DNA from: Hyphomonas sp.
Lineage (GTDB): Bacteria; Pseudomonadota; Alphaproteobacteria; Caulobacterales; Hyphomonadaceae
NCBI RefSeq assembly: GCF_017792385.1
Contig: NZ_CP051230.1
Location: 1,922,001 to 1,986,000, forward strand
Direction of reading: 5' to 3'
DNA length: 64,000 bases
Shown: piece after piece, positions 42,566-50,084 of the stretch
Numbering within the stretch: the stretch's first letter is position 1
How the letters are laid out: every line of letters starts with the position of its first letter
Notes under the pieces: model-generated
Told to the model about the DNA's origin: nothing
The model's input: only the letters and a program-made list of their open reading frames with translations
Databases searched by the model: none
Program-made: the position numbers and the translations under genes

Positions 42566-42838
42566 ATGGAACAGCAGAATGCACGTAGTCTCAGCGTCCC
42601 CGGCCCGGATGGCCAGATGCTGACCCTGGCGGATCTCCCGTCTCCCAACATTTCGCGCTGGGTTACCCGTCGCAAGGCTGAAGTCGTGGCTGCGGTTTCC
42701 GGCGGACTGATTTCCCGCAAAGCGGCCTGCGACCGCTACAGCCTGAGCGAGGAAGAATTCGAGACCTGGGAAAAGCTCTACAGCCGCCACGGCACCAAGG
42801 GCCTGCGCACGACCCGCCTGCAGCAATACCGCCGCTAG
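42566..42838 (+). CDS. sciP: CtrA-inhibitory protein SciP (DUF1153)
   Basis: A 90-residue small helix-turn-helix protein. In Caulobacter SciP binds CtrA at its promoters and blocks transcription activation in swarmer cells. The sequence LTLADLPSPNISRWVTRRKAEVVAAVSGGLISRKAACDRYSLSEEEFETWEKLYSRHGTKGLRTTRLQQYRR is the full DUF1153 domain. In Caulobacter it also lies directly upstream of the fliF operon, as here. ATG 42566 gives the family length; an ATG at 42500 in the same frame adds an unconserved leader. The gap 42358-42565 shows no other gene. Confidence 0.95.
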   Translation: MEQQNARSLSVPGPDGQMLTLADLPSPNISRWVTRRKAEVVAAVSGGLISRKAACDRYSLSEEEFETWEKLYSRHGTKGLRTTRLQQYRR

Positions 42839-42849
42839 GGCAGGGACAT

Positions 42850-42876
42850 GTTTAACGAAGCCTTGCTTCGTTAAAC
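42850..42876. promoter_or_regulatory. 12-bp palindrome between sciP and the mini-fliF operon
   Basis: Perfect arms GTTTAACGAAGC (42850-42861) and GCTTCGTTAAAC (42865-42876) around CTT. It could be the sciP terminator, although no T-run follows, or a regulatory site for the next operon: each arm contains TTAAC as in CtrA half-sites, and the same CTTCGTTAA core recurs before flhF and ctrA. Confidence 0.6.
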
Positions 42877-42947
42877 CGAAATTTACACGCCAGCGCCTAT
42901 CAAGGCTCTCTATTGCCGGGTTTCCTCCCCGGCGCCGGGAGCTGCAG

Positions 42948-43628
42948 ATGGACCACAAGCTGACGAAACTCCAAGGCAGCGCGATGCTCTCCACACGGGC
43001 AGTCGCGCTGTTTGCGTTGCTGATCGCACTGGTCCTTGGAAGCTGGCGCGCAACGGACCTGTTTACCCATCCCGCCGAAGCCTGGGTGCCCGGATCGCCC
43101 ATCGAAGCCTCGCTGATGGGAATCCTCGAACCGGTTGCGGGCCAGGGGAACATCCGCCTGTCCGTCACCGACGGCAACGGTCCGGGCCAGTCCGTGCTGA
43201 TCCTGATCTCGTCCGATATTGCCGACACGGCGCCGACCCTTCAGAGACTGGCAAGCTCGGCCCTGCTCCTGTCGCCGGAAGCAGGGGACCAGCTGATTAT
43301 CGAACACGCCGAATTCGCTCGCGGCGTGGCCGGCCGCCCGGACGCCGCAGGCTGGACGGAGCTGGGGCTCTACGCGCTTCTGTGCGGCCTGCTCGCCTGG
43401 ACTGCCATTCGCACGCCTCATGAGACGGCCCCCGCCGGACAAATGACCCACACTGCGCCGACGCACGCGCCGCTGCCCGCGGGACCGGCGGAGCTGATCG
43501 CGGCGCCCGCGCCGCATCCTGCGCGCCAGGCCGCCGATCCCGACACAGCGCAACTCGTGCGCAAGGATCCCGCCCGCACGGCCTCCATCCTGCGCAGCTG
43601 GATGCGCGGGGAAGGGGATGCCGCATGA
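42948..43628 (+). CDS. Shortened FliF-like protein (mini MS-ring protein)
   Basis: A 226-residue protein in the position of fliF, directly before fliG. It has an N-terminal membrane helix (AVALFALLIALVLGSW, about residues 17-33). Next comes SLMGILEPVAGQGNIRLSVTDG, which resembles the FliF segment that begins the ring-building motif 3, and QRLASSALLLSPEAGDQLIIEHAEFA, which resembles that motif's end. A second helix (ELGLYALLCGLLAWTAI) and a cytosolic tail ending LVRKDPARTASILRSWM, like the FliG-binding end of FliF, complete it. Normal FliF has about 530 residues; ring-building motifs 1 and 2 and the beta-collar are absent. GGGAG precedes the ATG. Confidence 0.65.
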   Translation: MDHKLTKLQGSAMLSTRAVALFALLIALVLGSWRATDLFTHPAEAWVPGSPIEASLMGILEPVAGQGNIRLSVTDGNGPGQSVLILISSDIADTAPTLQRLASSALLLSPEAGDQLIIEHAEFARGVAGRPDAAGWTELGLYALLCGLLAWTAIRTPHETAPAGQMTHTAPTHAPLPAGPAELIAAPAPHPARQAADPDTAQLVRKDPARTASILRSWMRGEGDAA

Positions 43629-44554
43629 GCGCGCTGGCCCTCGCCCGACCCCGCCCCGCACAGGGGCTTGCCCGGTCCGCCCGCCTGATGCGCGCGCTCG
43701 GCCCGGATGCTGCACCAGTCTGGAACGAACTCAGCCCGCAGGAAGCGCGGGCCCTGTCCCTGGCCATGGATGCGCTGGCGGACAATCCACGGGAAGAAAC
43801 CGCCACGCTGGACCGCTACCGGCAGGATCATGCCCGACAGGATCGCGACGCGTTTCAGGCTCCGCCGGTCTGGGCGCAAGTGTCGGAGCTTGAGACACGG
43901 GACCTGCTGAACCTGGCCGGAGGCCAACATCCGCAAGCCCTGGCCCTGATCCTGTCGCGCCTGGACGGTGCGGCCGCCGCCCGGCTTCTGAAAGCGCTGG
44001 ACCGTCCGGTTGCAGTGGATGTCATGCAGCGCCTGCTGCATCTCGGGCCGGTTCATCCTGCGGCCGTATCGGCGCTGGAAACGGCGGTTTCGGCCTGGCT
44101 GGCCAATGCGGCCCCATCCGCGCATGCCGGTGGACATGAAGGCGTGGCGCGAATCTTCGACCGTCTGGACAGCCGGTCGGAAAAAAGCCTCCTGTCAGCG
44201 CTCGAAACCGCACAGCCGGGTGCCGGCAAACGCGTGCGGGACCTGATGTTCACCTTCGACGATCTCGCCGGGCTGGATGCCGGTGGCCTGCAGACGCTGC
44301 TGGCGGCGGCGGACCGTTCGCGCCTGACCTATGCCCTGAAGGGTGCGCAGGATGCGACAAGTGCGGCCTTCTTCCGCAACATGACCCAGCGCGCCGGTGA
44401 ATTGCTGAAGGAAGAGATCACGATGCTCGGCAGTGTGAGACGCAGTGAAATCGAATCGGCGCGGATGGAACTGGTTGATCTGGCACGAACGCTGATGGAA
44501 CGCGGTGACATCCGTACGGGACGCCGGGAAGACGAGGATGAACTCGTCGAATGA
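43625..44554 (+). CDS. fliG: Flagellar motor switch protein FliG (divergent N-terminus)
   Basis: Rotor protein linking the MS-ring to torque generation. Of 309 residues the C-terminal half is clearly FliG: KRVRDLMFTFDDLAGLDAGGLQTLLAAADRSRLTYALKGAQ, then FFRNMTQRAGELLKEEITMLGSVRRSEIESARMELVDLARTLMERGDI. The N-terminal about 90 residues are weakly conserved, matching the unusual partner upstream. The charged torque helix appears as RSEIESARMELVDLARTL. Starts inside the mini-fliF stop (ATGA) and overlaps fliH by 4 bases. Confidence 0.9.
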   Translation: MSALALARPRPAQGLARSARLMRALGPDAAPVWNELSPQEARALSLAMDALADNPREETATLDRYRQDHARQDRDAFQAPPVWAQVSELETRDLLNLAGGQHPQALALILSRLDGAAAARLLKALDRPVAVDVMQRLLHLGPVHPAAVSALETAVSAWLANAAPSAHAGGHEGVARIFDRLDSRSEKSLLSALETAQPGAGKRVRDLMFTFDDLAGLDAGGLQTLLAAADRSRLTYALKGAQDATSAAFFRNMTQRAGELLKEEITMLGSVRRSEIESARMELVDLARTLMERGDIRTGRREDEDELVE

Positions 44555-44955
44555 TCCACCGGGCCGTCAAATCCGTTACGCCATTTGATTTCCGCAGCGA
44601 CTTTTCCCCTGCGCAGCCGGTCCAGGCTGATCCGGACCCGGCCGTCAGCCTGACCACGCCGGAACTGCTGCAAATGCTGGCCGAAGCGCGCGCCGAAGGG
44701 GCTGAGATGGCCAAGGCGGAGGCCGCCCGCGCCGACCTCGCCCACTTGCAGACGGCCACGAATGCGCTCAACGAGGCGCTCGCCAATCTCGTTGCGCTGA
44801 CCGGCCATCTGGAGGCCTGCGCCTATGAGGAGGGTTTCAGCGAGCGGGCCCATGCGCTAGTAAGGGCCACAGCCCGCACCATACTGGACGGGCAGGGCGA
44901 CCTGTTCGCCGCCCAGCATTCCCTGAAGACCGGAACGCTTGAAGGAACGCCATGA
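44551..44955 (+). CDS. FliH/FlbE-like flagellar assembly protein, short
   Basis: A 134-residue protein between fliG and fliN, the position of fliH/flbE in Caulobacter. It begins with a proline-rich segment (FDFRSDFSPAQPVQ), then a helical part (LLQMLAEARAEGAEMAKAEAARADLAHLQTATNALNEALANLVALT) compatible with the FliH coiled coil. FliH regulates the export ATPase FliI. At 134 residues it is shorter than usual. Assignment is largely positional. Overlaps both neighbours by 4 bases (ATGA). Confidence 0.65.
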   Translation: MIHRAVKSVTPFDFRSDFSPAQPVQADPDPAVSLTTPELLQMLAEARAEGAEMAKAEAARADLAHLQTATNALNEALANLVALTGHLEACAYEEGFSERAHALVRATARTILDGQGDLFAAQHSLKTGTLEGTP

Positions 44956-45218
44956 CTGAGCCTGCCAATCCCGCCCTGAAGAAAAGCCTGATGGACGTGC
45001 CGGTGCGCGTGGACGTGGTTCTGGGCGAGGTGCGCATGCCGATCGAGGAATTGATGGCCATGGCGGAGGGCGACATTGTTGCGCTCGAGCGCCACACGAA
45101 CGAGCCCGTGGACATTTACCTTTCCGACCGCCTCATGGCGCGCGGCAAGCTGGTCATTGCCGATGGCCAGCTCGGCGTGACCCTGTCGGAAATCGTTGAT
45201 GAACGTGCAGCAGCCTGA
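44952..45218 (+). CDS. fliN: Flagellar motor switch protein FliN
   Basis: An 88-residue SpoA-fold C-ring protein: LMDVPVRVDVVLGEVRMPIEELMAMAEGDIVALERHTNEPVDIYLSDRLMARGKLVIADGQLGVTLSEIVD covers the whole FliN domain. It forms the lower C-ring and binds FliH and phospho-CheY in other bacteria. It starts inside the fliH-like stop codon. Confidence 0.93.
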   Translation: MTEPANPALKKSLMDVPVRVDVVLGEVRMPIEELMAMAEGDIVALERHTNEPVDIYLSDRLMARGKLVIADGQLGVTLSEIVDERAAA

Positions 45219-45380
45219 GCTTCAGGCACTACATTAAATCCCTGCAACACCGCCCAATTCCTAACGGAAGAAAGGAAGTTGTTAACCTTTCGCGGTGTTA
45301 ACTCATCCTAACGAAGCATGTCCTGCCGGACGACTGGGGTGGCACTCGGCGGGGTGATTAACACAGGGAAACATGCAGAC
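45219..45380 (+). promoter_or_regulatory. Intergenic region with TTAA-rich CtrA-like sites upstream of flhF
   Basis: Two GTTAAC hexamers (45281-45286 and 45297-45302) are separated by 10 bases. CCTAACGAAG (45307-45316) follows, a near copy of the CTTCGTTAA motif seen at sciP and ctrA, and a similar CCTAACGGAAG lies at 45260-45270. None gives the exact TTAA-N7-TTAAC CtrA consensus, so this is a candidate only. Confidence 0.4.
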
Positions 45381-46388
45381 ATGCGCATGAAGATGTTCGC
45401 CGCGGAGACCCTCGAGGCCGCCAAGGCGATGATTTTTGCCGAGATGGGCGCCGACGCCGTCATCCTGTCAGAGCGGGAGATCGACGGGGGAGTCGAGGTC
45501 CGGGCCGCCACGGACAAGCTGGGGGGAGGGGTTGTTCCAAGCGAGCCGCTGTTCCTGCGCGAAGCCCGCGGAGGCCATGGCCGCGGATCCGAAAACCCGC
45601 TTTACAGCCGTGTCCGCGACGCCCTTCTGTGGCATGGCGCGCCGCAGCGTTTTGCCGACCGGGTTGCCAATGAGGGCGCCGGCAAGGCTGCAGTTCCCGG
45701 CGCTTCGCCGGAAGATTCGATTGCTGCCGGCCTGGAACGGATTGTCACCTGTGATCCGATTGCGGCCCGACTGGAGAAGGACATCATTCTGGTTGGCCCG
45801 CCGGGACATGGACGCACCGCGACCGCCGCCAAGCTGACGCGTCGCGCCGCAGTGGCCCGCACCGCCATCCTGCCCGTGGCGGCCGATCTGGACGGCACCG
45901 CCGGTGGCGAGCAGCTGGCCGCCTATCTTGAGCAGGAGCGCAGCCAGATCCGCACAGCGGCCACGCCTGATGCCCTGTTCGACATGTTGCGCGCTGCCCG
46001 CGAGGCCGGTCAGCGCTGCGTCATCGACCTTCCGGCAATCAACCCGTTTGACCAGGACGACATGGCGAGCCTGCAGGACCTAATCCAGGTTGTGCGCGCC
46101 GAACCGGTCCTGGTCATGTCGGCAGAAGGCCATCCGGAAGACCAGGCCGACGCCGCCCGCATCTTTGCCCGCGCGGGCATCCGCCGCGCCATCCTGACCA
46201 AACTCGATATTGCCCGCCGGCGGGGAGGGGTCATCTCGGCCCTGTCGTCTGCGGGGATCGCCTTCTCGCATCTTGCCGTGACGCCCTTTATCGGGGGCGG
46301 ACTGGTACCGGCAGCGCCCTCGCGGCTCGCTGCCCTGCTGATGGAAGATGCCCCCGGCGACGTCATCGCCCTGAAAGGAGCTGCGTAG
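45381..46388 (+). CDS. FlhF-like SRP-type GTPase with degenerate nucleotide-binding motifs
   Basis: A 335-residue protein. The N-terminal MRMKMFAAETLEAAKAMIFAEMGADAVILSER is the FlhF B-domain pattern. In the G-domain the P-loop reads GPPGHGRTATAAKL, with arginine where the lysine of GKT is expected, and the DTAGR motif is replaced by IDLPAINPFD; TKLD (ILTKLDIARRRGG) is kept. FlhF normally marks the flagellar pole and dimerises with GTP. This copy may not hydrolyse GTP. Followed by flhG 5 bases later. Confidence 0.82.
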   Translation: MRMKMFAAETLEAAKAMIFAEMGADAVILSEREIDGGVEVRAATDKLGGGVVPSEPLFLREARGGHGRGSENPLYSRVRDALLWHGAPQRFADRVANEGAGKAAVPGASPEDSIAAGLERIVTCDPIAARLEKDIILVGPPGHGRTATAAKLTRRAAVARTAILPVAADLDGTAGGEQLAAYLEQERSQIRTAATPDALFDMLRAAREAGQRCVIDLPAINPFDQDDMASLQDLIQVVRAEPVLVMSAEGHPEDQADAARIFARAGIRRAILTKLDIARRRGGVISALSSAGIAFSHLAVTPFIGGGLVPAAPSRLAALLMEDAPGDVIALKGAA

Positions 46389-46392
46389 ACTT

Positions 46393-47232
46393 ATGAGCTT
46401 CATGCTTCGAAAATCGCAGGAACGCCCGGCCCAGCGCCCGGCTCCGCGCGTCGCGCCAGCCTCCATCATTGCCGTGGCAAGCGGCAAGGGCGGTGTTGGA
46501 AAGACCTTCATGGCCATCACGCTGGCTTCGGCCTTTGCACAGGCCGGCAAGCGCACGCTGCTGGTTGATGGGGATCTCGGGCTCGCCAATGTGGATGTCC
46601 AGCTGGGCATCGCCCCGGAAACCGACCTCGCCGCCGTGATTGCCGGCTGGGTCGAGCTGGATGATGCCGTCACGCCGGTAGATGGCGGCGCGGCAGAAGG
46701 CGGGTTCGATGTGCTGCCCGGCCGGTCCGGCTCGGGCGCGCTGGCTGAACTGCCGCCGGAAGAGGTTGCCCGCCTGGCAGCCGGCCTGTCGGCGCTGGCA
46801 TTGCAATATGACCAGGTTGTGGTGGATCTCGGCGCCGGGATCGAAGCCAATTGCATGCGGCTGGCCCGTGCGGCTGACAAGGCCCTGATGGTGATCACCG
46901 ACGAGCCGACCTCGATGACGGACGCCTATGCCTTCATCAAGGTGCTGCGCGGCTATGCACCGAATGTCGAGCCGGTGATCTGTATCAACCAGGCCGAGTC
47001 GCGCGCTGCCGGACAGCGGACATACGAAGCCATTGCCCGGGCATGCCAGACCTTCCTCGGGTTCCGGCCGCATCTGGCCGGCATCGTGATGCGGGACCCG
47101 AAGGTGCGGGACGCCATTCGTTGCCAGAAAACGCTGATCTCCACCGACCAGCAGGCCCAGCCCATCCAGGATGCGATCGCGATCTCCCAGATGCTGATCG
47201 GCGGCCGCCAGGGTGCGGATCTTGGCTATTAA
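46393..47232 (+). CDS. FlhG-like MinD/ParA family ATPase
   Basis: A 279-residue P-loop ATPase. Deviant Walker A: IAVASGKGGVGKTFMAITLASAFAQ, then LLVDGDLGLANVDVQLGI (FlhG/MinD type) and DQVVVDLGAGIEANCMRLARAADKALMVITDEPTSMTDAYAFIKVL. FlhG (YlxH/FleN) limits flagellar number and works with FlhF. The usual N-terminal DQAxxLR FlhF-activating motif is not seen. Unlike the FlhF copy, this one keeps its catalytic motifs. Confidence 0.9.
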   Translation: MSFMLRKSQERPAQRPAPRVAPASIIAVASGKGGVGKTFMAITLASAFAQAGKRTLLVDGDLGLANVDVQLGIAPETDLAAVIAGWVELDDAVTPVDGGAAEGGFDVLPGRSGSGALAELPPEEVARLAAGLSALALQYDQVVVDLGAGIEANCMRLARAADKALMVITDEPTSMTDAYAFIKVLRGYAPNVEPVICINQAESRAAGQRTYEAIARACQTFLGFRPHLAGIVMRDPKVRDAIRCQKTLISTDQQAQPIQDAIAISQMLIGGRQGADLGY

Positions 47233-47263
47233 TCTGTGTGAAGAAAGTAGAAGTTTCGAGAGC

Positions 47264-47367
47264 GATTCGTACGGCTTGTTAACCTTCGTTAAAGGATCAG
47301 CCCGTAGGATTCACATTGACAGGAAATGCGGCTAGCTTGGTCGTAGAGATGATTCGGGAGACGAGAG
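47264..47367 (+). promoter_or_regulatory. ctrA promoter region with GANTC sites and TTAA half-sites
   Basis: Three GATTC (GANTC) sites, the CcrM target: 47264-47268, 47308-47312 and 47351-47355. TTGACA (47316-47321) with GCTAGC starting at 47331 resembles the Caulobacter housekeeping promoter TTGAC-N10-14-GCTA. TTAA at 47279-47282 and 47289-47292, 6 bases apart, form a CtrA-like pair. The middle GATTC lies next to the -35, like the Caulobacter ctrA P1 arrangement. Confidence 0.6.
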
Positions 47368-48081
47368 ATGCGCGTCCTGCTGATTGAAGACGATAGCGCG
47401 GTGGCGCGTTCCATCGAGCTGATGCTGAAGGCTGCAGGCTTCAACATCTACACGACCGACCTTGGGGAAGAGGGCGTGGACCTCGGCAAGGTCTACGAAT
47501 ACGACATGATCGTGCTCGACCTCTCCCTGCCGGATATTTCCGGATACGAAGTGCTCAAACAGCTGCGCATGGGCCGCGTGAACACGCCGGTCATGATCCT
47601 GTCCGGCAATCCGGACATCGAAGCCAAGGTCAAGACGCTCGGCTATGGCGCTGACGACTATCTGACCAAGCCGTTCAACAAGGACGAGCTGATCGCCCGC
47701 ATCACTGCCATTGTGCGCCGCTCCAAAGGCCATGCCGAGAGCGTGATCCGCACCGGTGAAATCGTTGTGAACCTTGATGCCAAGACGGTGGAAGTCGACG
47801 ATGAGCGCGTTCACCTGACCGGCAAGGAATACCAGATGTTCGAGCTGCTTTCCCTGCGGAAGGGCACGACCCTGACCAAGGAAATGTTCCTCAACCACCT
47901 GTATGGCGGCATGGACGAGCCGGAACTGAAGATCATCGACGTCTTCATCTGCAAGCTGCGCAAGAAGCTGCAGAATGCCACTGGCGGCAATCACTATATC
48001 GAGACGGTCTGGGGCCGCGGCTATGTGCTGCGCGATCCACGCCCGAGCTCGAAATCGAACGAGATCGAAGAGGCGGCCTGA
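47368..48081 (+). CDS. ctrA: Cell-cycle response regulator CtrA
   Basis: OmpR-type master regulator of cell-cycle progression, flagellar class II genes and origin silencing in Caulobacter. The 237-residue protein has the receiver MRVLLIEDDSAVARSIELMLKAAG with phospho-acceptor Asp51 (MIVLDLSLPD), LTKPFNKDEL, and a C-terminal winged helix that includes ELLSLRKGTTLTKEMFLNHLYGGMDEPELKIIDVFICKLRKKL and YIETVWGRGYVLRDP. The C-terminal tail ends EIEEAA, the small hydrophobic end needed for ClpXP turnover in Caulobacter. Strong terminator downstream. Confidence 0.97.
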   Translation: MRVLLIEDDSAVARSIELMLKAAGFNIYTTDLGEEGVDLGKVYEYDMIVLDLSLPDISGYEVLKQLRMGRVNTPVMILSGNPDIEAKVKTLGYGADDYLTKPFNKDELIARITAIVRRSKGHAESVIRTGEIVVNLDAKTVEVDDERVHLTGKEYQMFELLSLRKGTTLTKEMFLNHLYGGMDEPELKIIDVFICKLRKKLQNATGGNHYIETVWGRGYVLRDPRPSSKSNEIEEAA

Positions 48082-48113
48082 CCCCTCGCACCGAGCTTCA
48101 AGAGTGCTCCCGA

Positions 48114-48140
48114 AACCCCGGCCCATCGGCCGGGGTTTTT
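48114..48140 (+). terminator. Rho-independent terminator of ctrA
   Basis: AACCCCGGCC-catc-GGCCGGGGTT followed by TTT, 33 bases after the stop. Confidence 0.92.
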
Positions 48141-48219
48141 CGCTTGCGCGGGCCATCCGCAGTGAAGCTTTTTCAGACCAGCGGCTTGCCACGGGCCGCA
48201 AACAGCTGACATTGGCGTC

Positions 48220-48825
48220 ATGTCCCAGAATTCCGCCGGTCCTGAAATTCTCCGCCTGATCGAACTGATATCGCGCCTGCCGGGCCTCGGGCCCCGGTCT
48301 GCGCGCCGCGTGGCGCTGTTCCTGCTGAAGCGGCGGGACACCTTGTTGAAGCCGCTGGCGGACGCCCTGGCCGAGGCGGGTGAGAAAATCGAGAAATGCC
48401 GGACCTGCGGGAATTTCGACACGGTTCAGCCCTGCGCGGTCTGTCAGGCCGACGGCCGGGATGACGGGCTGGTCTGTGTCGTGGAAGATGTGCCGGACCT
48501 GTGGGCCCTGGAGCGGGGCGGGGCGTTCCGCGGCCGCTATCACGTGCTGGGCGGCGTGTTGTCGGCGATTGACGGCATCACGCCGGAAGACCTGAACATC
48601 CCGTCACTGGTGACACGGGTCGAGGCCGGTGGGGTACGCGAGGTAATCCTGGCGCTGAATGCCACGGTCGATGGCCAGACCACGGCGCATTACGTGGCCG
48701 AATTGCTGGAAGGGACGGGAGTCAGCGTCACCCGGCTGGCACATGGCGTGCCGGTGGGCGGCGAACTCGACCATCTCGATGATGGCACGCTCGCCGCCGC
48801 ATTGCGGTCCCGCCGGGATATCTAG
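48220..48825 (+). CDS. recR: Recombination mediator RecR
   Basis: A 201-residue RecFOR pathway protein. It shows helix-hairpin-helix LISRLPGLGPRSARRVALFLL, a four-cysteine zinc motif (CRTCGNFDTVQPCAVC), and a TOPRIM domain (LVCVVEDVPDLWALERGGAFRGRYHVLGGVLSAIDGITPEDL), ending GVPVGGELDHLDDGTLAAALRSRR. It loads RecA onto gaps. Start at 48220 fits the family. Confidence 0.96.
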   Translation: MSQNSAGPEILRLIELISRLPGLGPRSARRVALFLLKRRDTLLKPLADALAEAGEKIEKCRTCGNFDTVQPCAVCQADGRDDGLVCVVEDVPDLWALERGGAFRGRYHVLGGVLSAIDGITPEDLNIPSLVTRVEAGGVREVILALNATVDGQTTAHYVAELLEGTGVSVTRLAHGVPVGGELDHLDDGTLAAALRSRRDI

Positions 48826-48833
48826 GCCGGGCG

Positions 48834-49970
48834 CTATTCCGCCTCAACAATATCGACGCGGAAAATGCCGTCGAAATCCTTTGTCGCAACATAGAGATGA
48901 CCATCCGGTCCCTGCACGACGTCGCGGATCGCATATTCGCCATCGAACAGCGATTCCTTGCCGGCAACTTCGCCGTCTTCCAGATCGATGCGGGTCAATT
49001 CGAGGCCTGCCGGACCATTCATGCCACCGGTGAAGAGATCGCCTTTCCAGCCCGGATAGACATCGCTGGTCAGCATGACGAGGCCGGAGGGAGCGATCGA
49101 CGGCACCCAATAGGTCATGGGCTGGGCCATGCCTTCGGCTTCGGTCTTGGTCGTGATGATCGTGCCGTCATAATTCACGCCATAGGTGATTTCAGGCCAA
49201 CCATAATTGGTGCCCGGCGTGACGAGATTCAGCTCGTCGCCGCCCTTCGGGCCATGCTCGGTTTCATACAGGGTGCCGGTGGCGGCATCATAATAGAGCC
49301 CCTGAACGTTGCGATGGCCGTAGGACCAGACCGATGGCTTGCCGGCTTCGCCATCGGCAAACGGGTTGTCTGCGGGAATGGAGCCATCTGCATTGATGCG
49401 GACGATCTTGCCATGCGTGTTTGACGGGTCCTGCGAGTCCTTCATGTATTTGAAGCCTTCGCCCAGGGACACGAACAGGGTGCCGTCATTCGCGAATTGC
49501 AGCCGTGCGCCGTAATGATAGGCGGTATCGCGGGCATCGGCCCAGAAGATTTCCTCGACGCCCTCAAGAGTGGCGGCATCATCGCTGAGCCGGCCACGGA
49601 TCACGGCGGTGGCATTGGCACCATCATCGCCCTTGGCATAGGCGATGTAGACCATGCGGCTGGTGTCGAAATCGGGCGCCAGTGTGATGCCGAGATATCC
49701 GGCCTGGCCCTCGACATAGGCGTCCGGAAGGCCGGCAACCGGGCGCGGCGTGCCTTCGCCGCCAGCCACGAATTTCAGGCCGCCTTCCTTCTCGGTGAAC
49801 AACAGGTCCCCATTCGGCAGGAAGGCCATGCCCCAGGGCCATTCGGCTTCGGTCACGATGGGCGTGAGGGCCACGTCGAATGTGCTGGTGGCCGCCGGCG
49901 TGGTTTCCGCCGGGCCGCCGCAGGCAGCGGCAATCAGGGCCAGCGGGAGCAGGGGGGTGATATGGCGCAT
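48834..49970 (-). CDS. Exported PQQ-dependent sugar dehydrogenase-like protein
   Basis: A 378-residue six-bladed beta-propeller related to soluble aldose sugar dehydrogenase (YliI/Asd). A signal peptide with a possible lipobox (IAAACGG) leads the chain. Visible: TEAEWPWGMAFLPNGDLLFTEKEGGLKF, GLPDAYVEGQAGYLGITLAPDFD, HYGARLQFANDGTLFVSLGEGF, and SYGHRNVQGLYYDAATGTLYETEHGPKGGDELN, typical of the family. It oxidises aldoses in the periplasm if PQQ is supplied; no pqq genes are in the window. Convergent with recR. Confidence 0.9.
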   Translation of the reverse strand: MRHITPLLPLALIAAACGGPAETTPAATSTFDVALTPIVTEAEWPWGMAFLPNGDLLFTEKEGGLKFVAGGEGTPRPVAGLPDAYVEGQAGYLGITLAPDFDTSRMVYIAYAKGDDGANATAVIRGRLSDDAATLEGVEEIFWADARDTAYHYGARLQFANDGTLFVSLGEGFKYMKDSQDPSNTHGKIVRINADGSIPADNPFADGEAGKPSVWSYGHRNVQGLYYDAATGTLYETEHGPKGGDELNLVTPGTNYGWPEITYGVNYDGTIITTKTEAEGMAQPMTYWVPSIAPSGLVMLTSDVYPGWKGDLFTGGMNGPAGLELTRIDLEDGEVAGKESLFDGEYAIRDVVQGPDGHLYVATKDFDGIFRVDIVEAE

Positions 49971-50030
49971 GAGGGATCCTCCGATGGGGGGCAGTTGGCC
50001 GGGATACTAGGGCGCGGCGCCCGAATGGCC

Positions 50031-50063
50031 AAACAAAAAGGGCGGCCTGAGAGGGCCGCCCTT
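50031..50063 (-). terminator. Rho-independent terminator of the TonB-dependent receptor gene
   Basis: Read on the minus strand: AAGGGCGGCC, loop, GGCCGCCCTT, then TTTTTGTTT. It lies about 20 bases beyond the receptor stop codon (50085). Confidence 0.9.
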
Positions 50064-50084
50064 CTGTAGTTTGTCAGTCCGGTC

